A stretch of DNA of 64,000 nt, taken from contig ARYC01017084.1 in NCBI GenBank assembly GCA_000711775.1, positions 1 to 64,000 on the forward strand. Direction: 5' to 3'. Within the stretch, counting starts at the first letter, position 1; every line of letters starts with the position of its first letter. The notes beneath the pieces were generated by a model. That model worked only from the letters and a program-made list of their open reading frames with translations, was not told the DNA's origin and did not search any database. This document shows, piece by piece, positions 35,300 to 46,195 of the stretch. This stretch comes from Oxytricha trifallax (lineage: Eukaryota > Ciliophora > Spirotrichea > Sporadotrichida > Oxytrichidae). Both the position numbers and the translations under genes were made by a program.

Positions 35300-35613
35300 A
35301 AAAGACAGATCCTCTGTTTCCTTCAGTAGTACTCAAAAACCTGACGGTGGTGCCTCACTTCCGACTTCATATCTATTTCACTACTGTTATTTCTCCTTCA
35401 CTTCCTCTCTATTGTCTCTCAATTCTCTCTCTTATTCTACTCTTCTCTCATCTTTGGTTCAATTCTCTCTATTCCTGTTTGCTCATTTTGTTTCCATTCT
35501 GGGTTATAAACAAACAGCCACCATTTCATCACAGACAATTCATTCCCAAGTTCACTAATATCTTCTTCTTGTTTCAGCATTACCTCTAACATATCAGTTT
35601 TGTTGAAATTCAT
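35300..35613 (-). CDS. Charged coiled-coil coding island
   Basis: From ATG 35613: MNFNKTDMLEVMLKQEEDIS, MKWWLFVYNPEWKQNEQ, then a Glu/Arg/Lys/Gln-rich stretch (REEQNKRENQETIERKQRRN). The minus strand is purine-rich. Coding texture may continue upstream to about 35800 in another frame. Probable gene fragment; no family recognised. Confidence 0.35.
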
Positions 35614-36529
35614 TTGAACAAGTGCACATGTATCGGCTGAGTGATGTTATGAGATTCCATCTCTTCATTCACTCTATACCACATCAATTAACTTTGTTGT
35701 TCTTGCACACTTAGCATTCTTCTTCTTTCAAAACAAATCCTGACATTAGAAATTTCATTTTCATGAAACCCGCTTCGAGGTTTAGCATCATGTGGATCCT
35801 CTATATTTGAATGGTTTAGTTACTATCTCCTGCACTATAGATTTGGTAAACATTTCAAGTATTCTTCTAATTTTAAAAAATAATACATTAGTATACTTTG
35901 ATTATTTATATTATTTAATTAAATTTATCATAAATTATTCACTTTATTTTTTGTTAGGCAATTTTGAGAAATATTGCCGAACTTTTCTCAATAGCCTAAC
36001 ATTTTTTAATTTAGTATATTTTATTATTTTTATATTTAAATTAGTTTGAGATAATGTTTTTAATAATTATATGACATATTATGTTGAGGCAAAATTGAAT
36101 GAATAAATGTTATTTCATTTTGATAAAAAATGTGATATATTTAGTTTAAGTAATTTAAGTTAAAGTATTATATTATACTTATGTTTTATTGAGAAAATTA
36201 TTAAGTATAAGGCTTATATATATTTAATATTGACGTCTTTATCATTAAGTATTTAATTATATATAAAAGTTAAAACTTTCTTACTAAGTTAACTTTAGTT
36301 TACTAACATAATTAAACTAATTATGTTTATTATATTAGTTTTAACTTATAGATCTTGAATTATTGCAAATAAAATTACGCAATTATAGTTCAACCTAATT
36401 TTAATGAAAGTTGAAAAAAGATTGTAGTTTATTTTTTTTTGAGATTGATTCTTATATAATAACTTAAAATTATTCATGAATTAAATCAAATGAGTGTGAA
36501 TAAATTATTTAAATTGTATTTACTACTGC

Positions 36530-36862
36530 AACCACCTATTTTTTGAAAGTCTTACTCGTTCTATGTCAACAGTTTCTATGAGCAACTCGTTTAGCTTCCC
36601 CAAATTATTTTGTAGTATATACTAAATTTCCCACCACTTTCATTATTGGTTATACATTCTTACCACTCTTCCTTAGTTTTAAATCTTGAGGAAAACCCAA
36701 TTCTAACAGTTCATTATAGATCCTAAGGAGCAAGCTAGGATTAGGATCCTCAATCTCATCCAGTTGTCTCCAGTACTTGCTATTATCTATCTTCCAGTTC
36801 TTATCACCTATCATCTTCTCTATCGAAGCAATACCTTGCTTTTTTATAGTAAACTGGGGGGA
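36530..36862 (-). CDS. Coding island, unknown protein
   Basis: About 105 codons open with natural protein composition: KKQGIASIEKMIGDKNWKID, KYWRQLDEIEDPNPSLLLRI, YNELLELGFPQDLKLRKSGK. No start or stop inside, so an internal segment is likely. It lies downstream, on the same strand, of the island at 37185-37740 and could belong to the same gene. Confidence 0.45.
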
Positions 36863-37184
36863 AAACTAAGTAGCTCAATCTCATTAAGCTGAGCTACAGA
36901 ACTTCAATTTACTTACGAATATTAAATATAAAACTATTTTCTTGCGCAAATAGCAATTACTGCGTAATTGCATCACTACTTTAATTAGTTTATAAACTCA
37001 ATTTAATTAGTAGTATATAAGCCAGAGTATATACTTCTTAAAATACCAGCACTGCATCTGCTATTTTATGCAGTAGAAACACACAAATATAAATTTCCCG
37101 AAATAGTTTAGTTAGTAACTTGAGGTAAATTAAAATTTACGAAATACAACTACTTCGTATATATATATATATAGACGTAGTTGC

Positions 37185-37740
37185 TGTGAATTCTTCTGAA
37201 TGCAAGGTGGAAGTCGATGCGGTTCTCGCTCTTTCATTTCCGTTTTTCTGTCCCAGTTCTTCTTGGTTGTCTATGGCACCTTCCTCTTTTCTTGCATTAT
37301 CGTCTGCTTCTCTTAGTTTAGTTTAGTCGATCTCTAGTTCGTTGGCTGCCTCTTGCTTCTCCTCATTCATTGGTGGGTGATTTGATCTGTCACTAAATAG
37401 CACATTTTCCTTCTCCGACATGCTCTCATTCAGTTCACTGATGTTTTTTGCCATCGAACTTCTCAAGTTACTATTCTAGTTCAGACTGCCACTCATTTCT
37501 TAAAATCATTTCTTCCCATCTCTACGCTTACTTAGTCCCAGATAAGGAGGCTCTTCTGTTCCATATTCTTCTCAGCTTCCTCTTCTTATATAGTGAGTCC
37601 TGATTTTCCAATCTCCATCTTGTTGTACCCAATCTCCAGCTTGAACATCAAATAGTTACTTTTCATGTTTAGTCAGTCCTTGGAGAATATCTGGAATATT
37701 GGTTCTCCAGCACTTTCTAATGCTAGGTGGTTTGTGATTA
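37185..37740 (-). CDS. Coding island, acidic/Gln-rich unknown protein
   Basis: One frame carries coding texture over about 180 codons: KPPSIRKCWRTNIPDILQGL, FDVQAGDWVQQDGDWKIRTH, then MSGSLNQNSNLRSSM (ATG 37496) and an acidic Glu/Asn/Asp-rich end. Two TGA codons interrupt the part before ATG 37496, so either the gene starts there or the upstream part is separate or decayed. The island ends in an AT-repeat spacer at about 37160. Confidence 0.45.
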
Positions 37741-38951
37741 GTAGGGCTAACAACCCATAATTTCCCGAAATAATGATAAATATTATTTGATAAATGTCAC
37801 TGTAAAATACTAACAACTTTATCAATTGAGTTATAATCATACAAAATTATATTCAATTGCTAAAAGTTATAATTTGCTGATTTCTCTAATAAAAATCAAC
37901 AAGAAGTCCAACGCTTTATAAATTAACAATTTAAATGAATCTTATTCATTTATATTTTAATAATTTTGTTCACACTTAATTAATAATAATAATAAGTGGA
38001 TTAAATCTTCTTATTACAGTAAGACTTTTCATTAAATTCTTCAATATTAATAAATTAGGAGGAAAATGGTTCTTATAATAATGCTATGCTTGTATCGTAT
38101 ACCTATTTAACAGAATGAAACTTTAATTATTTACAATTATGAAAATTCGAAAATTTACATGAATATAGCAGAGCTTACAAAACTCTTGATTCTTGCCAGA
38201 ATTCATATTATTTCCTTTTTTGTTAATAATATTTAATAATATTTCCCTTACAATATAAAAAAAATGATTTAACTACCATAAATTCCATGATTAATTACCT
38301 CCTATACGAGAAAATACTCGATACAGTGAATAATAACAATTACTTGTAATTGTATTGAAGAGTAAAATAAATGTCTATTAAAAAAGTATAGATAATAATA
38401 TTTCTCACTAGAATTGCAAATATTAAGCTAAGATAATTATTATTCCTTTCAGATTTGAAATAAAAGACAGTAATTTAAACTAATCAAAAACCAAATAGTA
38501 AAATTCTTTAAATAAAAACTATGGAAGCAATAAAAATTGATGATAGGTCAAAAGAACTGTTATAGTTAAGTTATGATAATAGAATAAAATAAAATTACTT
38601 TGTTTTTACATTGAAGTGAAGTCAAAGCTAATTAATAAAATAAAGATTATTAATAAGAGATTATGGAATGATAAATCAAAAAATAAAAATGTAAATGTTG
38701 CTGAAAATAAATCTGCCGTGAAAGATGAACGCATTTATTTAATATAAAAGCTTGTGAAAATAAATCTTGTATTAATGAAACATTTAAAATACAAATTCCC
38801 TAAAATGGAAAGATAGGTATAACATTGATTATTAATGGAAAAGTTAAAATAAAAAAATATAATTCATTAATAGGATTGAGAATAGAAAATAATATCATAT
38901 TAAAATAATTATAACCATGATCTATGATTAATATTTTAAAAAATTCTTAAT
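37741..38951. other. AT-rich spacer
   Basis: No coding island, repeat or RNA recognised. Confidence 0.5.
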
Positions 38952-39358
38952 ATTGTAAGAAAACATTCGATACTGGGAAATTAATTTAAATTTAATTTAC
39001 AATAGTTTAAAATCGTGGCAGTTAAAGCTGGCCAATTTACACGATCTTGGGCTCATTCAATAGAGAATTCAAATTTTGCTGGACTTTATTATTAGCGGTA
39101 CTATTTTATCTCATCCCTGGAGCGAGATAACTTCAGTTTAATTAAACTCACCTAAATTCAATGAATTATACCCTCACATTAAAGTGAAGTTATCTCGCTC
39201 CAGGGATTAAAAAAGTACCTTCAATAGTAAAGTCCAGCTAATTTTGAATTCTCTTTCGAATGAGCCCAAGATTGTTCAAACAACTTTAACTGCCACGATT
39301 TTATTTATTATGAATTTAATTATAATTAATTTTCCAAATTCAAATGTATTTCTACAAT
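38952..39358. mobile_element. Palindromic MITE, copy 1
   Basis: 407 bp, fold-back structure. Ends ATTGTAAGAAAACATT / ...AATGTATTTCTACAAT. Inner arms carry AATCGTGGCAGTTAAAG, GATCTTGGGCTCATTC and GAGCGAGATAACTTCA and their complements. This copy is the most diverged between its own arms. Copies 2 and 3 are at 40785 and 62140. No coding capacity. Confidence 0.85.
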
Positions 39359-39464
39359 AATATCTTGAATTCAATGGTTTAAGAGAAAGATGCATCTACT
39401 TTTTCTCTCACTAATGTTACAAGGAGATAGACTGTAATGTTAGTTTGAAAATTAACATAATATC

Positions 39465-39655
39465 AAATACAGGGACGATGATTGAATTATGCAGTTAACC
39501 TGGAGAGCTGTTCAATATTGACACTATGACCCTGGTATCACACTAGCTGGTCAATTATGGGAGGTTTTTTACCCAATAAACTTAGTGGATTTTAAAAAAT
39601 TGTAAGATGATTATTGTCAATAAAAAAAGTATATTTTTAAAATAATTACATGCAT
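39465..39655 (+). CDS. Short coding island beside element C
   Basis: Reads MQLTWRAVQY, one TGA, then HYDPGITLAGQLWEVFYPIN and LVDFKKLQDDYCQQKK. It lies between MITE copy 1 and the left end of element C. Unknown gene fragment. Confidence 0.3.
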
Positions 39656-39663
39656 AATTTAAC

Positions 39664-39689
39664 TAAGGTAGAATTTTTAGATTGTAGAA
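39664..39689 (+). repeat. Left terminal repeat of element C
   Basis: 26 bp, identical to the reverse complement of 50238-50263. Variants mark both ends of B and the left end of D. Confidence 0.9.
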
Positions 39690-39722
39690 TAAATATTTAA
39701 TGCAAAATTAAAAACATATATC

Positions 39723-41791
39723 TCATATATGAAGTTCATTGCCAATTGAAACAAATTCCTCGCATGCGTTCTCATCTCTTGCAAATAAGTCACAGTAGTA
39801 TCCTTGCTGAATTAAACTTTTCATAATTCTTTTGATCTCTTTAGGTTTTTCAGAATTTTTTCCTGGTACACTTTCAATTATATCCTGGGCTTTATAAGGC
39901 TATACGCCTGGTGGCACTGCTCCTTTTAATCCAATTAAGCATATTTCCTTACTGTGTCTAAGATGATAGATAGCCCATTCTATTTTTATATTTCTTATGG
40001 ACCCCTTATTTTACCCAGACAACTGCATCCACAATCCTAAAATTAAGTTTACAAATTAATATTTTCTTACCTGTACCCTTTTAAAAGCATGAATGCTATT
40101 GCATCTACAAATTTCTAAGCAACAGTCCACATGAACAAGTAACCATTATCCTGAAGATGCTCAATTTCTAAATTATATAGACTTTAATTACTTTGAGTTT
40201 TATAATCCAAAAATTGCTTTCCATCTTTTCTTATGAAATTTATTGGCCATGGATAGTCTAATTCCAATCCAGTAAATAACTGACCCCTCAATTATTTCTA
40301 AATATCACCTATAATTTTTAGAGTATTTTTTTGAAAAACATCTGTATTTATTTTTATTGGGGGTGTTTTAATCTCTCCACAATTTAGCTCAAATTTTAAC
40401 CTTTCTTGAGATTTGAATGCATTCAGGTATAAATCATAAACTTATTGTCTGAATTAATCTTAAAACTTAATTTCTTGCTAAATTTTTCTAAAATCAGGCT
40501 GCATGATTATTATTAATTTGTGATTCAATTTCATCTTTCTTAATTTAATTGAACCCATTGAAATCATTGAAGTAAGTTTCAAATAAATCAATTAAAAATG
40601 ATAAGGCTTTGAGTTGAAATTCATGAATCAGGTATTATTAAGTGTTTATGTCATCCTAGTATTTTACTTTGAAGTTTTCAATTTAATTTTTGATATTCTC
40701 TGAAGTAAACTCAATTTGACGAATTTCTAATTATGTCACTTTATTAATCTTATTTTATAAGTTTTTACCATTTTCTTAAGCATTATTGTAGAAATACATT
40801 TGAATTTGGAAAATTAATTATAATTAAATTAATAATAAATCAAAATCGTGGCAGTTGAAGTTGGCCAATTTGAACGATCTTGGGCTCATTCGATAGAGAA
40901 TTCAAAATTAGCTGGACTTTACTATTGGCGGTACTATTTTATCGCATCCCTGGAGCGAGATAACTTCACTTTAATTAAACACATCTAAATTCATTAAATT
41001 ATACCCTCACATTAAAGTCAAGTTATCTCGCTCCAGGGATGCGATAAAATAGTACCGCCAATAGTAAAGTCCAGCTAATTTTGAATTCTCTATCGAATGA
41101 GCCCAAGATCGTTCAAATTGGCCAACTTTAACTGCCACGATTTTGATTTATTATTAATTTAATTATAATTAATTTTCCAAATTCAAATGTATTTCTACAA
41201 TAGTATATACTTTTAAATGATGTCCTTAGCTTCTTTTGATTAGTTCACCATTTTTGAATATTATATTAAATGATTAATGATTTGATTTTATATCACTATT
41301 GTCGACTGGTATTTTGCTTAACTACTATTGCTATTGTTATCAGAGGATTCCTAGATTTCACTTTATTCTAAGATTTATTATACAGTTTTTTGTAAATATA
41401 ATTAATCATCGTTATCATCATTAAAGTCATCATCATCCTAAATTTTATTTTTTATTTAACTGATTGCCGGTGATTTACTCATTTATAAATTGTTGTTTTT
41501 GGGTTTGAGTATTTTTTTCTTTCTTGGCGTTATTTTTTCTTACTCTAAACATTTTATGAAAGTTTCCAAAATATCTCTTCCAATTTTTAATTCAAAATTA
41601 ACTTCAATGCCATTTTTCTTAAGAATGTATGAATGGCACCCTAGTATGTGTTGTCTCATTTTCCTACTGCATATGTCATTGATTTTTTATCTATCTTAGA
41701 AGCAGTATAGGCACCTGTATGTTGTTCTGTTGCATTAAACAGTTCTAACGTTTTGGGATTCACTAATGTTTTAATTTTGATTCTTTACCAT
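39723..41791 (-). CDS. C2H2-finger MT-A70 methyltransferase of element C, split by a MITE
   Basis: From ATG 41791 (MVKNQNQNISE). A C2H2-like finger covers residues 27-53 (Cys27-x2-Cys30-x17-His48-x4-His53), then a basic stretch, an acidic linker (about 41410-41440, DDDDFNDDNDD) and a helical middle part. The C-terminal MT-A70 core has LELDYPWPINF (DxPW catalytic motif at 40247-40258), NGYLFMWTVAQKFVDAIAF, VDAVVWVKQG, GYHLRHSKEICLIGLKG, SEKPKEIKRIMKSL and CDLFARDENACEEFVSIGNE. TGA lies at 39723. A 34-nt intron near 40040-40073 is conserved in B. MITE copy 2 (40785-41201) interrupts the middle. MT-A70 enzymes of ciliates make N6-methyladenine in DNA; this one probably does the same or is derived from such an enzyme. 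Confidence 0.8.
40785..41201. mobile_element. Palindromic MITE, copy 2, inside the MT-A70 gene
   Basis: 417 bp, with ends ATTGTAGAAATACATTTGAA and complement. The arms pair almost perfectly (GAGCGAGATAACTTCACTTT ... complement), with a ~40-nt loop around 40990. It is the youngest-looking of the three copies. Coding texture of the methyltransferase stops at one edge and resumes at the other. Confidence 0.9.
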
Positions 41792-43424
41792 TTTAGGTCT
41801 GATTTTTTTGTAATTTGTTGTTTTAATTAAGATTAATTTGGTATTGATCAAGTTCTACAAGTCTATAAATAAGTTATAAAGCTGTCTAAATTTAAGAGCA
41901 AATATTTAAATTCATTTTTACTTAAAATTCCCTAAATACTCCACAAATGAAATTACTTTTATAAAATGAAAATACTTACAGTATAAAATCGAGCTAGATT
42001 ATAGTATATCTTGTTAGTTAGTTTTAAGCATTATAAAATATATAAACTTTCCCTGTAACTTTAATTCCTTTTAACTATTAAGCAAGTATTTGAAACCTTA
42101 CTATAAAATAATTCTCTAATTCTTAATAGGGCATATTATTTAATCTGTAGTCGATGCGTAAGATTTTTCTTTAACTTCTAAACTTTAACTTTAATAAATA
42201 ACGATTTATATTCTTAAATCAGTCTTGTTATTTTGAACTCATACAACTCATAGTTTTAATCCAGGTATTAGCGTGAATCATATTGACTTGAATGAGAAAT
42301 TTAAAACTATTATTTAAACATAGCGTTTTATGGTAGTTTATTGTAATAAACGGCCAATTCTTGAAAATAAGGAAAAGGTTTTTTGTAATTAAAATATATT
42401 TCTCTTAAAAGCCTTACACTTTATACTCTATTTTGCTTAATAATTCCTATTATTGTTAACTTTAAAAGTGGATAAATTTCTAGTTCTTAATTATATAAAA
42501 AATTTGAATTATTGATATTATATACTATTTACCGTACAGGCTGTGCGGAATCTTGAATATGCACAGTCTGTGCGGTATTTTCTTTTTAGGGGGGGGAGGT
42601 TTAATATTTTTCTTTTAGAATTTAACCTTCTCAATATAATAAGATTCTTGAATAAAATTTTTGATACCGCACAGGATGTGCGGTAAATAATTTATAAAAT
42701 TGTTCATTAGTTAAAATTTTTGTTTGACTTACTAGAAATAGTAGTTTCCTGAAGAATCTCCAAGTTTCTTGCCTTGCAATATATACGTTTGAGTTTTTTT
42801 CCTTTTTTTCAAGTTTAACAACTTTTAAAGTTTAATTAGTTTTTCTTTTAATTTGCCTGGAGTCTAATAAATGTAAGCTTGTCATGCTGATGATGCATTA
42901 TTTTTCTGTAATTTTCAAAACTTATAAGGGTAAATGAAAATCAGGCTAACTTGTTCACTCGGATCCTTCACATTTATATAAGCATGACTTTTAAGGAAAG
43001 TACCATTAAATCAGCAATGCAACTCGCGATCCTAGACCTTCAATGTTCTAAATTATAATTGCTTAGTCATTAAAATAACTAAATTTTTAAATAAGGGTGT
43101 GTATTAGTAGTTTTCAAAATCACTTACCCTTCCTGAATATAAATTTGGCACTTTAACCTTTTGACTGTTCTATTTAGTTAATTAATTTGTTTAACATTCA
43201 ACGACAGTACATTTATCTAAAAAACAAAACTTCAAGACACTTTTTAGTTTAAGATATTTTAGATAATTAACCTTAGTTTTACTTCTAAGTTTAGATTTAT
43301 TAGTATTGTTTTAATAGCCTCGAATTCATCCATATTTGAAGCACTTGAACCAGCAAAATTTATGACTGTCCTTTTTAGTAATTGCTTTTAAGGAGGGTGC
43401 TATCAGTTGATGCCTCTCAAGACT
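41792..43424. other. Spacer between MT-A70 and transposase of element C
   Basis: AT-rich, with no gene seen; holds the palindrome cluster at 42529-42686. Same role and place as 19272-20929 in element B. Confidence 0.5.
42529..42686. repeat. Cluster of three 17-bp GC palindromes, element C
   Basis: CCGTACAGGCTGTGCGG (42532-42548), ATGCACAGTCTGTGCGG (42559-42575) and CCGCACAGGATGTGCGG (42667-42683) are versions of one imperfect palindrome. The outer two are flanked by TTTA / TAAA so that the whole block is also an inverted repeat. A G-run (42590-42599) lies between. Possible binding sites for an element protein. Confidence 0.75.
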
Positions 43425-45064
43425 TCAGATATCCCTGAGGGTGATGTCCTCTAGGGCTCTTATAATACATTTATGAAAGCAAGAATTAGCCCAGTTCACA
43501 TTAAGACTTAGTATTGTCTGGCAAATCTCCAGAATAATCAATTCCTTTATATAGACTTTTTTACCACTTATTAGAGATGCTTTTTAAATTCTCCTATTAA
43601 GCTACGTTGATTTTGGCAGCAGATTATTTTTTTTTATCTAGGCGAAAAGCCTCTCAACGGGGGCCAGTTAAAAATGATATGGTCCAAGAAACATTACTGG
43701 AATTTGCAAACTTTTAGCTTCTCAGATAAATACTTACTCCTGTGGTATGACGCGTTATCAAGCATGAACACATGCGTCCTTCTCCACATAAGATCAGTTT
43801 TCTAAAGCTCTGCTACTAGATTAAGTATGAAATAAAGGACAGTTTTGCTCTGAGTTCTTCCTGAATTCACTGAAAAAAATGCTTTGTTATTGTTGCAGAG
43901 ACCGGCTATTATACTAATGTCATTAAGTCTCTATGAAGAGGAAGTATGATTAAGACTTTTTCTTTAAAACCAGGCTTTAGTTTTATTTTAGCTAAACCTC
44001 AACAAACTCTCGTCTATGTTGATAATTGTTTTTTCCTCTTAAAGATTTTTTAGATAATAGTAGGCTGCGAACTGTCTTTGTAGTTTGGATTTCAAAACGT
44101 TAACCCTAGGGATGAGGTAGTATATTCTTTTATGATTAAGACTTGCTTTTTACTTTAAAAAGCTTCTTATGCTTGACACAGATATGAAAGTATTCAATTA
44201 AGAGCTTATTTCTTTTGATAGCCACTTACAGCTAAGCTTACTTTCACATCTGGCTATACAATCAAAGATGAGTTCCTTAACTTCATTCCTAAATCTTTTA
44301 AGTTTTCTCCTTTAACGAGTATATTCAGTCGGTGCTTAGATTTCATTTTCTTGAATGAGCTCTTTGACTTTTCTATAGCTCAGGCTGTAGCGCCGCATAA
44401 TCGCCGACAGAGGTGTTTTACAATCATTAAACAAATGTTTTACTTATTTTGAAAGCTAATTTCACTCCTGAACCTTTTTCGCAGGCATTTAACAACCTAA
44501 TGCATTATTGAGTTCAACATCTATTGGAAGCTTACATTAAGTTATCTACTGCAACTCTTTTTCAAGGTAAACACTGAGCTCTTCACATGCAGCATCTCCG
44601 TTAATGTTTAAGACTATCGGTCTATTGAGATAGTCAGTATCAACTGTACAGTCTAAATGCTTTCACTTCTTAAAGATTATTAATGCTCTAAGCATGCTTT
44701 GTAATATCTCTATTTGAGATAAGCCTTGCTACTCTGAAAGATCCTTTTGGTTGATTGATAGAAGATCTCTTGGGTCCTGCTTGAACCCTTGCCCTTTAAC
44801 TTGTTTTAAGGAACTTCTGACCTTATTTTCCAATTAAACCAAGTCTTAATCATTTAGCTAAAATAGTTTTATGGGCTAGAGGCCTGCACTACCAAGTTGT
44901 AATAGTGTTGAAGTGAAATATTATTGGAGTTCATTCCCTTTTAATTCCTCCTCTTCATCGTTGCTATTTGAAGCAGAAGAGCCCATATCATCATTATTGT
45001 ACTGATTAGATGGTCTAGAGAAATAGTGAGTAATTTTTGTTCTAAACTCTTGTAATTTTTTCAT
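43425..45064 (-). CDS. Tc1/IS630-type DD34E transposase of element C
   Basis: About 546 codons from MKKLQEFRTKITHYFSRPSN (ATG 45064) to TGA 43425-43427. The DDE core is INIDESLLRFS, IIAGLCNNNKAFFSVNSG, VFMLDNASYHRSKYL and VMFLGPYHFQLAPVERLFAQ. The second Asp and the Glu are 34 residues apart after allowing for one 1-nt length change relative to B. A Ser/Asn/Glu-rich stretch follows the N-terminus, and the C-terminal NVNWANSCFHKCIIRAL matches B. It belongs to the IS630/Tc1/mariner superfamily, as do ciliate TBE and Tec transposases. Nearly intact. Confidence 0.85.
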
Positions 45065-45242
45065 TTTAACTATAAAGCTCTTTGTATCAACAGAGAAGGA
45101 ATTCTCTATGGAGAATTATGTTTCGGGTAAAAGGATTATTCTATTTAATTAGGGAGCCCTATTTAAATTATATTATTTCCTATTATATAATACAAATTTA
45201 ATTAGTTTTTTAAACAATAGCTGTTTAATTACGATATATTGA

Positions 45243-46068
45243 ATGGACCACAACATGAACCTTGCCTAAGTTAATGTGAACTAAATTCGTCAAAAGGTTG
45301 GTAGCAAGAAGGAGCTTTATGATTTTTTAACATAAGACTGCAACGCATACTTGCCCAAAATTACCTATACCAACATTTACTTTTTAAAAAGTATAATAAA
45401 CAGCGATAAGAATGTAAGCATACTCCAAATAACTTTGTATAGTACCTAAAAAGAAATCAAGTTATTGTCACAGCAGTTCCCTAAATAGAGGGTTTAACTG
45501 CAGACGATTTTATCAAATTTGCGGAGACCCGATAAGATATGCTAAAGTTCTTGCCGGACCAATGTGATTGGATCCACCTCGATAAGAGGTGGATCTGTGA
45601 TGTGCTAATGTCTCTAGATAGGGAGGGTATCAGCCAAATGATCCATCATGCTAAGGAGCAAAGGCATGAAAGAATGAATAAAAGCTAAAACCTTATGGTG
45701 ACTATGAGGCCTGAATTCGCCTAAGCTTTGCAAAATTCCCTTCAATTCAGTTGTATGTATTTTAATTCAAACAATTTTATAGAGTAAAGAGGCAGGTCTG
45801 CTTATCTATTGAAGCCAACATCTCAGAGAAGAGAAGATAAAAAGAAATTGAAGAAGCTAAGGGTGAAGAAGTCTAATTAAATTAAAGCAAGCAAAAGTAC
45901 CTAGAATAAAATAAGAGGATGAGACAAGAGTTGATGCAACTTCATGATTAAGTCGATGAGCTAGCTGACTATAAAAATCTTTTCTAGTAATTGCATTAAG
46001 CTGGGATTATTAATGAAGAAGGTAACCCGATGGTCCAGCCAGGATTGTTTGAAAATGAACAAATTTGA
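45243..46068 (+). CDS. ORF1-C: TBE-small-ORF-like protein
   Basis: Best copy of the family, about 250 residues. Exon 1: MDHNMNLAQVNVNQIRQK, signature KKELYDFLTQDCNAYLPK, TNIYFLKSIINSDKNV. A 32-nt intron (45437-45468, GTACC...CACAG) joins LY to TVPQIEGLTADDF in frame. Exon 2 has MLKFLPDQCDWIHLDKRWIC, LDREGISQMIHHAKEQ and MRPEFAQALQNSLQFS. A ~30-nt intron (45751-45781) leads to a Lys/Glu/Gln-rich coiled-coil tail, TGA 46066-46068. It is divergent from the transposase, with 178 bp between starts. Role unknown; a DNA-binding or accessory transposition protein is a reasonable guess. Confidence 0.75.
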
Positions 46069-46195
46069 ATGAGTTATTAGTTAAATTCAAAAGAAAAAAA
46101 AAGTGAGTTTAATATTTAACTTAACTTTAAACAAAAGTAAACTACTAAAGCAAAATTTATTGTAATGCCTTAGATGATATGAATGCTTTCTCAAT

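Noticed and set aside
41460-41830. Separate minus-strand gene upstream of the MT-A70 core in element C
   Set aside because: The better frame runs from ATG 41791 straight into the methyltransferase and contains the C2H2 finger, so it is the N-terminus of the same protein.
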